Source of the DNA: a virus
IMG/VR virus record: IMGVR_UViG_3300026130_000018
Span: 1-28,771 of that record
Strand: one strand, 5' to 3'
DNA: 28,771 nucleotides
Shown: positions 22,651 through 28,771 of the stretch, piece after piece
Layout of the letters: each line of letters opens with the position of its first letter
How positions within the stretch are numbered: the first letter of the stretch is position 1
The notes under the pieces: model-generated
Database searches by the model: none
Seen by the model: the letters and a program-made list of their open reading frames with translations, nothing else
What the model was told of the DNA's origin: nothing
Position numbers and translations under genes: made by a program

Positions 22651-23106
22651 TTATTCTCCGATCCATTTCGAGAAGTAGATTTCTACTTGTTCAAACTTTA
22701 GGTATTTAAATAAGGCACTGGCATCAGCATGGCATTTAGAGCCAACAAACCACCGATCCACACCGCGCTTACGCAATACGTCTTCAACAAACTTAAATAG
22801 CTTAATACCAGCTCTACCCTGGCGTTTATCTGGATGCACATAAAAGATATCCATTGTGCAGGTCAGGCAGGTTTTATAGTGCAGACCTGGTGCAACAAAT
22901 CCGATGAAGTACCCGATGGGTTCACCATCTTCACGCATAGTGACGAACACCATCTCACCTCGACGCTCACGCTCGAAGTAGACATCGTACTGAGGGTCCA
23001 GTGGCACTTTATCTTTATTAAGCGCCAGCTCCTGCCAGTGCAGGGGGAACAGTGGTTTAAATTCGTCTTGCGTCTCTATGAAACTCTCTTCTTGAATGGT
23101 GATCAT
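22651..23106 (-). CDS. GNAT-family acetyltransferase
   Basis: The 151-aa protein has the GNAT fold signature: strand/turn region VFVTMREDGEPIGYFIGFV, then DIFYVHPDKRQGRAG with the acetyl-CoA-binding R/Q-x-x-G-x-A/G loop, helix IKLFKFVEDVLRKRGV and a closing ALFKYLKFEQVEIYF. It would transfer an acetyl group to an amine; the substrate is unknown. It overlaps the hydroxylase gene by four bases and lies three bases from the gp7-like gene, so the two modifying enzymes and the ejection proteins form one transcription unit. Similar pairs occur in other podophages, and a role in modifying virion or host proteins is plausible but unproved. Confidence 0.88.
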   Translation of the reverse strand: MITIQEESFIETQDEFKPLFPLHWQELALNKDKVPLDPQYDVYFERERRGEMVFVTMREDGEPIGYFIGFVAPGLHYKTCLTCTMDIFYVHPDKRQGRAGIKLFKFVEDVLRKRGVDRWFVGSKCHADASALFKYLKFEQVEIYFSKWIGE

Positions 23107-23648
23107 TGTCCAAACCTCAGATCGACGATCAGAGCTATCCGATCTTGTGATGAATTATTCACGACTGAGTGTTCAGCTTTATTGTTGATCAACCAAACTT
23201 CACCTGGTTTGAAATTCACTTGCTCATCTTCGATGATGAAGTTGCAGCCAGGTGCCGATTGCAGACAGATTTGAAAACGCTGATAAAAGGTTGCTGGTGT
23301 ACCCTGATCGACATGAGGGTCGATCTTTTTACCTGGTGGTAGCTTAGTGATGACGCATCGACCAAGCTGTGTCGCTTCGACTACGCGCATCAGATCAAAG
23401 ATGATAGGACGTACTTGAGGGAGCTTTTGCCAGGCAGGGTATGGAACAGTTTGAAGATCTTCGATTGCTTCAGCCGGATTATCTGTCATTTCATTAAACC
23501 AGAGCCAAATATCGCTGACATCTTTATGGGGTGTATCAGGATGACTGGTGCGCAGTGGGTTTTGATCCCATAGCTCAGGTTGACTCTGCAGTGCAGCCAT
23601 TAGAGGTGCAACAGCAGCCGCATTCGACAAACGAAGGAAATTCCTCAT
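23103..23648 (-). CDS. Fe(II)/2-oxoglutarate dioxygenase, Asp/Asn beta-hydroxylase type
   Basis: The 181-aa enzyme has the double-stranded beta-helix facial triad H112-x-D114 (IDPHVDQG) and H160 (NKAEHSVVNN), with R170 nearby (QDRIALIVDLR) to bind 2-oxoglutarate. The preceding CVITKLPPGKKI and following PGEVWLINN strands match aspartyl/asparaginyl beta-hydroxylase-like proteins. It would hydroxylate a side chain in a protein or small molecule; target unknown. All catalytic residues are present. Behind it is a 98-bp gap with no gene and a TATATA-containing stretch. Confidence 0.88.
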   Translation of the reverse strand: MRNFLRLSNAAAVAPLMAALQSQPELWDQNPLRTSHPDTPHKDVSDIWLWFNEMTDNPAEAIEDLQTVPYPAWQKLPQVRPIIFDLMRVVEATQLGRCVITKLPPGKKIDPHVDQGTPATFYQRFQICLQSAPGCNFIIEDEQVNFKPGEVWLINNKAEHSVVNNSSQDRIALIVDLRFGQ

Positions 23649-23746
23649 GCTTCAAACTCTCCAAATAATGAAGGAACGAAGCCGTCGGTCGCTTCCGGTT
23701 AAATGTCTCGACAGTTTATATAGTGTGGCCGGTAATTGGCCAAATA

Positions 23747-24085
23747 TCAACCAGTAATCACGCGACCTGTCGCGCTGATAGTTATCGATGTAGCAGCGCC
23801 AGCTAGGGTGCTAATAAACCCACCAGCTTCCAATACCTGACCGATTAATTCTGGGCAGGTGTACGTCTCACCTGGCGCTAATGTGCGAGTATCGAGCACT
23901 AGGTTCGCATCGGAAGCAGAGTCACCAGTGGCGACCAGGTTGACACTAAAATCGACATTCGATGCGCTGGTGTTCGTCGCAGTGAATTTATCGATGAGGG
24001 TCTTGGCATTATCCGAAGTGTACTGACTGGTCTGAACCGCTTCAGCTTGCTTGCGAGGGATAATATTTTTGATTGTGATGGCCAT
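23747..24085 (-). CDS. Small beta-rich probable structural protein
   Basis: The 112-aa product has no charged catalytic motif and alternates Ser/Thr/Val/Ala strands (VDFSVNLVATGD, ANLVLDTRTLAPGETYTCPE, ATSITISATGRVI) after a basic start (ITIKNIIPRKQAEAVQ). This is typical of small virion decoration or Ig-like fibre-associated proteins. It sits between a fibre-like gene and the modifying-enzyme pair. No family recognised, so structural role is inference from position and composition. Confidence 0.5.
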   Translation of the reverse strand: MAITIKNIIPRKQAEAVQTSQYTSDNAKTLIDKFTATNTSASNVDFSVNLVATGDSASDANLVLDTRTLAPGETYTCPELIGQVLEAGGFISTLAGAATSITISATGRVITG

Positions 24086-24094
24086 GATGACTCC

Positions 24095-25111
24095 TTAAAC
24101 AATACTTGTGATAACACCGTTAGAGACGGTCACCGTCTTGCCATCGGTGGTTGTGAACGAACCAGACGCGCCAGTGCTCTCTAATGCCATCGAACCTAAA
24201 CCTAGACTGCTACGCGCAGTGGCCGCACTCTCGTTCTCCCAGCGACTATTCCCTGAGTTGTAGACCAAGAAGTCGTTATTGGCCACAGATGAGATCTCGA
24301 CGTTCTGCAAGCCATCCAGGGACTCGTTTATGCTCATGCGAACGAAGATAGTACCGTTGGTCGCTGCGTTGATAACAACACCCACAGGGTTGTGCAGGTT
24401 CGGTGCTGATGGCTGCGTCTTGGTCCAAGTGCCAGCAGTGGCAGGATCGAAGTAGAGCAGATCGCCATCGTTCCAGGTCTCACTGTAAGGTGAGCCGGTC
24501 GTGTTCACCTGGCGCACGATACCGAAGCTGGTCACATAGCCAAAGTCGTTATTGGCGATATCCTGAGTAGCCACACCCATCATGTAGCTCGATGGGAAAC
24601 TACCGTCAGCGACAGCCTTACCAAATTCGAGCTTACCTGACGCACCGACAGTGCCGGTGAACATACAGGGGGTGCCATTATCGATCTGAGCGCCAGAGGT
24701 GTTCTTGGCGTAGTACATCATCTCCTGACCGACCTGCAGTACCGATCCATTATACAGACCGACATCCAGGGTACCGTCATCATCGTTCCACTGTAATCTG
24801 CGCTCGCGCTGAATGTGTGGACCGTTGATCGGGAAGTCTACATAGTCGCCTTTCAGGAACGTATCGCGCTGATCAATAGGTGCGCTTGCCAGCACATCCA
24901 GTGAATCAGCGATGCGAGTCAGTACCGCCAATGCTTCATTAGCCTTACCGTCTGCAGTACCTGCGATGACTGTCGTATCATTGATAGCATCCAGCAGCTC
25001 AATTAGCTCACCAGGGATAAGATCGAATAGCTGCTCGAACGCGCGAACAGCTCGCTGATTAGGGAGAAACTCCTCTAACTCAGCGCGAGTAAGGGGTCTT
25101 GGATTAGCCAT
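24095..25111 (-). CDS. Tail-fibre/needle-like structural protein
   Basis: The 338-aa protein has a short helical N-terminus (LEEFLPNQRAVRAFEQLFDL) and a coil with ELIELLDAIND. A beta-rich middle follows, with LQWNDDDGTLDVGLYNGSVLQ and an alternating GVATQDIANNDFGYV and NDGDLLYFDPATAGTW pattern. The C-terminus is fibre-like: LVYNSGNSRWENESAATARSSLGLGSMAL and finally GKTVTVSNGVITSIV. The AxxSLGLGS segment recurs in phage tail fibres. It follows gp10-like in the order where P22 has its needle (gp26), so a plug/needle or head-fibre role is possible. Its ATG shares one base with the gp10-like stop. Confidence 0.65.
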   Translation of the reverse strand: MANPRPLTRAELEEFLPNQRAVRAFEQLFDLIPGELIELLDAINDTTVIAGTADGKANEALAVLTRIADSLDVLASAPIDQRDTFLKGDYVDFPINGPHIQRERRLQWNDDDGTLDVGLYNGSVLQVGQEMMYYAKNTSGAQIDNGTPCMFTGTVGASGKLEFGKAVADGSFPSSYMMGVATQDIANNDFGYVTSFGIVRQVNTTGSPYSETWNDGDLLYFDPATAGTWTKTQPSAPNLHNPVGVVINAATNGTIFVRMSINESLDGLQNVEISSVANNDFLVYNSGNSRWENESAATARSSLGLGSMALESTGASGSFTTTDGKTVTVSNGVITSIV

Positions 25112-26505
25112 CAGAACACCAGTGGCTCAATACGAGCATCGAGGCCAGCGAACGATATGTGGGCTGCGCTGGTACCAGTGAATCGCTGTATGCGCCAATT
25201 GCGCATCTTACCCTGCCTGCGCCAGCACAATCGCTTGGCGTACTCACCTGGCGCACCGGCATCGATGCTGACATCGGCTGTATAGGTCACACCATCATTC
25301 GAGTGAGAGGTGCTGATCTGCGTCTCAGCAGTCACATGACCAGTCAGGCCGACCAGCTCCAGGTTGTGGAACACAGCGCCAGTCGTGTTGTTGTACATAA
25401 TTATCGTACCGAACTCCCAGCGCACATCGACACCCCAATGGCTGCTGATGGTCTCATCGAACGTACCGATCGCAGTAGACTGAGGATCAGCCACGTTCCA
25501 GCGATCATACGCCCACACAAGGTTGCGAGCGCGATACTGGGAGAAACCTGCAGTGGCAGTCGTCAGAGTGAACCAGACAGGTGCCTGGAGCGACTGTGAC
25601 GCACCGGCATCATAGACTAGGGTGCGATCAGGGAGATGCACATAGAGCAGCTTCTGAGACTGTAGATTGCGCGACTCTAGCAGTGCGGTAGATAACTCAG
25701 CTTCGGTGTAATCGAGCAGTAGCCGGTCGATCTCTTGGGTGCTGATCTTCGCAGTCTGACCACCAGCGCCCATGTAAATACTGGGCTGCTCATTGCGACC
25801 AGAGCCGATGAATGCGATTGAGTCCATGAACACGCAACACGCATGGGTACCAATAGCACCTTTAGGGATCTGCGCACCATCGATACGCTGGAAGGGGAAC
25901 AGCTCACCCCCGATATTGTCGAACACTTCGATCGAGTATCGGTTGATCGCGTACACTTCGTTGCGGATCTCTTTGATCGCCAGAATAGGGTCTGGGTCCA
26001 CTTCAGATGAACCATACTTCAGTGGGTTCACAGACAGGGGATCAGACAGCTCAGTGACCACCAGAAAATCACCGTCAGTGGTCATGAAGTAACCATCGAT
26101 CCAGATCATGTCTACGACCGTACCCAGGTCAGGGTCAGTCACCTGAGTGAGTGTTGATCCGTCCCAGTAGAACAGGTTCCCGTTCGATGCGATCGCCAGA
26201 CGGTCGAATGAGTAGTCGAGTGACACCTGGTCGGTACCACCCACATCACCCAGCACCGTCACCACATCGTTAGCATCGATCGAGATGAGCTTTGTACCAC
26301 TGACGCGATAATGCACACCTTCCCAATTGATACCACCACGATCAGTACCCTGGCCGGTGGTTGTCTGTACGATACCATCACCTGGTCGCAGGTAGGAGTT
26401 GCTGATACCAGACATCATCGGTACAGGGACCATGTTGACAGGGTAATTCGCTCTAAAGTGAGCATCGCTGTCGGTGTATACTCCGCTTAATATTGGTACC
26501 TGCAT
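25111..26505 (-). CDS. Tail-stabilisation (packaged-DNA stabilisation) protein, P22 gp10-like
   Basis: The 464-aa protein matches P22 gp10 (472 aa) in length and layout: an N-terminal YPVNMVPVPM, then SYLRPGDGI, repeated beta-propeller-like strands such as VHYRVSGTKLISID and LFYWDGSTLTQV, IEVFDNIGGELFPFQRIDG, IGTHACCVFMDSIAFIGSG, and a closing KRLCWRRQGKMRNWRIQRF. Gp10 forms the hexameric nozzle ring below the portal adaptor and is where needle and tailspikes attach. Ribosome site GGTAGGA lies close to the ATG, right after the HExxH gene stop. Confidence 0.92.
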   Translation of the reverse strand: MQVPILSGVYTDSDAHFRANYPVNMVPVPMMSGISNSYLRPGDGIVQTTTGQGTDRGGINWEGVHYRVSGTKLISIDANDVVTVLGDVGGTDQVSLDYSFDRLAIASNGNLFYWDGSTLTQVTDPDLGTVVDMIWIDGYFMTTDGDFLVVTELSDPLSVNPLKYGSSEVDPDPILAIKEIRNEVYAINRYSIEVFDNIGGELFPFQRIDGAQIPKGAIGTHACCVFMDSIAFIGSGRNEQPSIYMGAGGQTAKISTQEIDRLLLDYTEAELSTALLESRNLQSQKLLYVHLPDRTLVYDAGASQSLQAPVWFTLTTATAGFSQYRARNLVWAYDRWNVADPQSTAIGTFDETISSHWGVDVRWEFGTIIMYNNTTGAVFHNLELVGLTGHVTAETQISTSHSNDGVTYTADVSIDAGAPGEYAKRLCWRRQGKMRNWRIQRFTGTSAAHISFAGLDARIEPLVF

Positions 26506-26509
26506 ATTC

Positions 26510-26845
26510 CTACCTTTCTAAATCAGCCAATGCTTCATCATAGGATACATTGAGATTGTATTTTGTCGTAATGAAAGTGGCGTATTGTTCAGCGCGACCT
26601 GGCGACACCTGTAGCTGACGACGATACGCTTCGACTTCTGCCTTGTACCGATACTTCTCACTAAACAGGTAGAAGAATGGCATAAGACCGAATGAGCGCA
26701 GGTACTGCCTGACATGAACACGCTCATGAGCATGGAGGCCAGCATCATCTTTATATTGGGGTCGAATGAATATAAAGATGGCGCGAGTACATCCAGCGAA
26801 ACCTTCAGGTACTAATCGATCTGAGTAGAAGACGATACCGGTCAT
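26510..26845 (-). CDS. Small HExxH zinc-metallopeptidase-like protein
   Basis: The 111-aa product contains H40-E-R-V-H44 (HAHERVHVRQYLRSFG) and, about 26 residues later, KAEVEAYRRQL with E70/E72 as candidate third ligand. HExxH with a downstream Glu is the zincin pattern. The segment MPFFYLFSEKYRY between them is hydrophobic and may anchor or pack it. Start ATG 26845 is preferred to 26863 because it overlaps the upstream stop as ATGA. Proteins of this size with this motif are common in podophage tail regions but function is uncertain; peptidase activity on the host envelope or virion proteins is possible. Its stop is TAG (26510-26512). Confidence 0.65.
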   Translation of the reverse strand: MTGIVFYSDRLVPEGFAGCTRAIFIFIRPQYKDDAGLHAHERVHVRQYLRSFGLMPFFYLFSEKYRYKAEVEAYRRQLQVSPGRAEQYATFITTKYNLNVSYDEALADLER

Positions 26846-27066
26846 ATAAAACTCACTGTCCAAATCACCACAATGCTACCGCCTACTATAGTCGCGAGGG
26901 CATCGGCTAGTTCAGGTGTACCCTTACCGCTCACTAAGTCGTACACTTCCTTACCTATCCCTGCCGCTGCTACACCCAGCAAAGCCGACTCAAACCCGAA
27001 GGGTAGAAGCAGGGCAGCTAAGAAGCCGCCCGAAAAGAAGTGGAGGAGCTTGTCTGAGGGGATCAT
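26842..27066 (-). CDS. Small membrane protein, YfiM/VanZ-like appearance
   Basis: The 74-aa product starts IPSDKLLHFFSGGFLAALLL, has a GVAAAGIGKEVYDLVSGKG loop and a second span ALATIVGGSIVVIWTVSFI. The D-K-x-x-H-F-x-x-G opening, GKE-x-x-D turn and D-x-x-x-T end resemble small YfiM/DUF2279-like membrane proteins seen in phages and bacteria; this is from memory. It overlaps the tailspike stop and the next gene start by four bases each. A lysis-accessory role is possible. Confidence 0.62.
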   Translation of the reverse strand: MIPSDKLLHFFSGGFLAALLLPFGFESALLGVAAAGIGKEVYDLVSGKGTPELADALATIVGGSIVVIWTVSFI

Positions 27067-28771
27067 AAATTACCTTCAGATACCCAAGTACCCGGAGTAC
27101 CTGACACCGTACATACCCAAGCTTTAGGACTTCCAACGGAGGCTAAGGCATTTTCAACCCTACTCCCTCTAATCCATGATCCAGTGGTTGGGGCCGCTGT
27201 ACCTGTAGCTGTTGATATTAAATATGTTGAAGATTGAGATACCGTCTGCGCACCATTAGAAGTTCCTGATGTAATCATTATTGTCATAGTACCCGCAACA
27301 TAATCAACATTACGAACTTTTGCAGAACCCCCAAGAGAGAATGTAAGTGCATCTCCAGAGTTAAAAGAAGCTGAGTCAGAGGCCGTTGTAAATGTAAATA
27401 TTGTCCCCGACAAAGAGCCACTTATACCAGTTGCTGGAGAATCGTATGCCATTTCAAGAGTGCTTGAACCTGCATGAGCGTATCTAATATTATAATTTCC
27501 AATACGCACACCACCTGTTATCAATCTACCTACATTGGGATTAGCTACCTGTACACCCCAATTAATCCCATTTACCTCATCTTTAAGTGTTGAAAAATTA
27601 ACAGCGGATAATGCACGGGTCCCATAGTGGAACTCTTGACCTAGACCAAATGAGCCAGCCTGATACCCCGGTTTGTATGAACGTCTATATATGTCACTAA
27701 CACAATATAAAGCTGAGTATTGGATAGCTGAGTAGGTACAAGGTTCTACATTTAAATCACGAACTGCTGCGTTACAATAAACAGCAAAATTAGCTGTTCT
27801 GAAGTGACAGGAACGTACATCTACTAAGCTTACATATCCATCCTGAGATGCCGTGCCTAGCTCAATACAGTAGTCGCCTGAAGGCGCTTCAAAGTAAACT
27901 TGGTCAATGACAACATTACTAATGCTGTCTAGTTTTATCGTTCCCAGATCAACCGCAAAACCCTGAAGTAAAATTCTAACTCCATGCGCTGTACCCGCAG
28001 GTATTGCGGTAGAGAAATCTGGATCACCTATTTTGACAGCATAGGTGCCGACATTACCAGAGTAGTTACCTCCAATTACGTTTATATCATTAATTTCTTG
28101 GTTAGTAGCTGGGCCGTACATTGATAGGTTACAGGTATTTCCTGTTGCGACACACTGGTTTAAACCTACCGAAAAAGTGGCAACCACTATTCCATATGCA
28201 CAATAATTTGAAACGCAGTCAAATAGTTGTGTTCTGGATGCGCTTATACCAGTACCCTTTACCTGTATACCTATAGTGCCATTAGCCGGGTCAGTACCCG
28301 GAGAACCTGCAACAATAACACCGTAATGTACTGTTCTCGCTGTTATATCAAATACAACAGCATTAGCCGCAATACCTGACGGTTTTAAAATAGCGTTTTT
28401 ATCAAACCTAGTGCTACAAGTCACAGTTAAAGTTGAAGAGACTATGTACGTACCACTTGGGAAATATAAAAACTCGCTGCCAGTAGCATCAATAGCAGCC
28501 TGAATAGCCGCAGTGTCATCCGTTACACCGTCACCAACGGCACCAAACTGACGGGCATTAACTGAGCCTTCAGTCTGTAGTACAGCCACATTGCCATTAG
28601 CAAGACTATGATCGCCATACTCATCAGGCGTACCCGCATAATCCACTGCTGTCTTAATGAGGTAGGTAGCACCGCCACCATCGCCTGCTGTTGTGTAGCC
28701 CTTTGTGCTAGTTAGCTGCCCTGCTGTTAGAGAAGCTGCTACTAGGTCACTTACCGAATTGAAAATCTTCA
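27063..28771 (-). CDS. Tailspike with right-handed beta-helix (pectate-lyase-like), 5' end cut or exactly at window edge
   Basis: At least 568 codons are visible. The frame remains open to the right edge; the last bases there are -TG before AAG, so the start could be an ATG split by the edge or lie further upstream. The N-terminal part has IFNSVSDLVAASLTAG and GDGGGATYLI, a tailspike/pectate-lyase module, followed by VNARQFGAVGDGVTDDTAAI, the classic start of phage beta-helix domains. Beta-solenoid-like repeats rich in Asn, Ser and Thr fill the middle. The C-terminus ends TGSWIRGSRVENALASVG and WVCTVSGTPGTWVSEGNL, a trimeric cap seen in spikes. It should bind and probably cleave a surface polysaccharide. 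Base composition is visibly more A+T-rich than in neighbours, consistent with exchange of host-range modules. Confidence 0.88.
   Translation of the reverse strand, partial: KIFNSVSDLVAASLTAGQLTSTKGYTTAGDGGGATYLIKTAVDYAGTPDEYGDHSLANGNVAVLQTEGSVNARQFGAVGDGVTDDTAAIQAAIDATGSEFLYFPSGTYIVSSTLTVTCSTRFDKNAILKPSGIAANAVVFDITARTVHYGVIVAGSPGTDPANGTIGIQVKGTGISASRTQLFDCVSNYCAYGIVVATFSVGLNQCVATGNTCNLSMYGPATNQEINDINVIGGNYSGNVGTYAVKIGDPDFSTAIPAGTAHGVRILLQGFAVDLGTIKLDSISNVVIDQVYFEAPSGDYCIELGTASQDGYVSLVDVRSCHFRTANFAVYCNAAVRDLNVEPCTYSAIQYSALYCVSDIYRRSYKPGYQAGSFGLGQEFHYGTRALSAVNFSTLKDEVNGINWGVQVANPNVGRLITGGVRIGNYNIRYAHAGSSTLEMAYDSPATGISGSLSGTIFTFTTASDSASFNSGDALTFSLGGSAKVRNVDYVAGTMTIMITSGTSNGAQTVSQSSTYLISTATGTAAPTTGSWIRGSRVENALASVGSPKAWVCTVSGTPGTWVSEGNL

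Overview
The window is about 28.8 kb of a tailed-phage genome with a short-tailed, P22-type virion (podovirus morphology). The diagnostic genes are a P22-like portal, a PBSX/P22-style large terminase, a gp10-like tail-stabilisation protein, gp7/gp20/gp16-like ejection proteins and a beta-helix tailspike. P22-type architecture, sigma70-type promoters and Shine-Dalgarno sites suggest a Gram-negative, probably gammaproteobacterial host. The host cannot be named from sequence alone, and a prophage or metagenome-derived origin is possible. No integrase, tRNA, CRISPR array or insertion sequence was seen.

Layout. (1) 9848 to 1, leftward: Cro-like repressor, prim-pol/RepA-type helicase, a 338-bp repeat array, VRR-NUC nuclease, DUF3310 protein, a 58-aa conserved phage protein, small and large terminase, portal, and a very large polyvalent effector cut by the left edge. 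(2) 9948 to 17237, rightward, early region: a Cas4/RecB-like DUF2800 nuclease, a gp2.5-like SSB (DUF2815), an intercistronic terminator, a compact family B DNA polymerase and a SNF2-type helicase. A second promoter follows, then a string of small overlapping genes: XRE repressor, 27-aa membrane peptide, HTH protein, NinX/DUF2591-like protein and zinc ribbon. (3) 28771 to 17388, leftward late region: tailspike (cut by the right edge), small membrane protein, HExxH protein, gp10-like protein, fibre-like protein, small beta protein, Fe(II)/2OG hydroxylase, GNAT acetyltransferase, three ejection proteins, membrane-anchored coiled coil, holin and lysozyme. Leftward terminators close this operon against the convergent early operon.

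How it fits together. A 99-bp divergent control region (9849-9947) holds a near-consensus rightward promoter flanked by inverted TTGACA/TGTCAA elements and probably sets the switch between the two operons, with the adjacent Cro-like protein as the obvious candidate regulator. Replication functions are split across both sides of this switch: primase-helicase on the left, polymerase, SSB, nuclease and helicase on the right. Just downstream of the primase-helicase gene lies a dense array of 14 copies of the octamer GTCCGTTT in both orientations (7297-7612), with perfect hairpins. It is the best candidate for a replication origin and the most striking non-coding feature. Coat and scaffold genes are absent and are expected beyond the left edge, so the window is probably a large part, but not all, of a phage genome.

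The other main points of interest are the polyvalent protein (N-terminal ART, HELQH zincin-like centre, a second ART-like segment at the cut end), the virion-operon pair of protein-modifying enzymes, an in-frame amber codon at position 5 of an early gene, and several very small genes hidden in overlaps.
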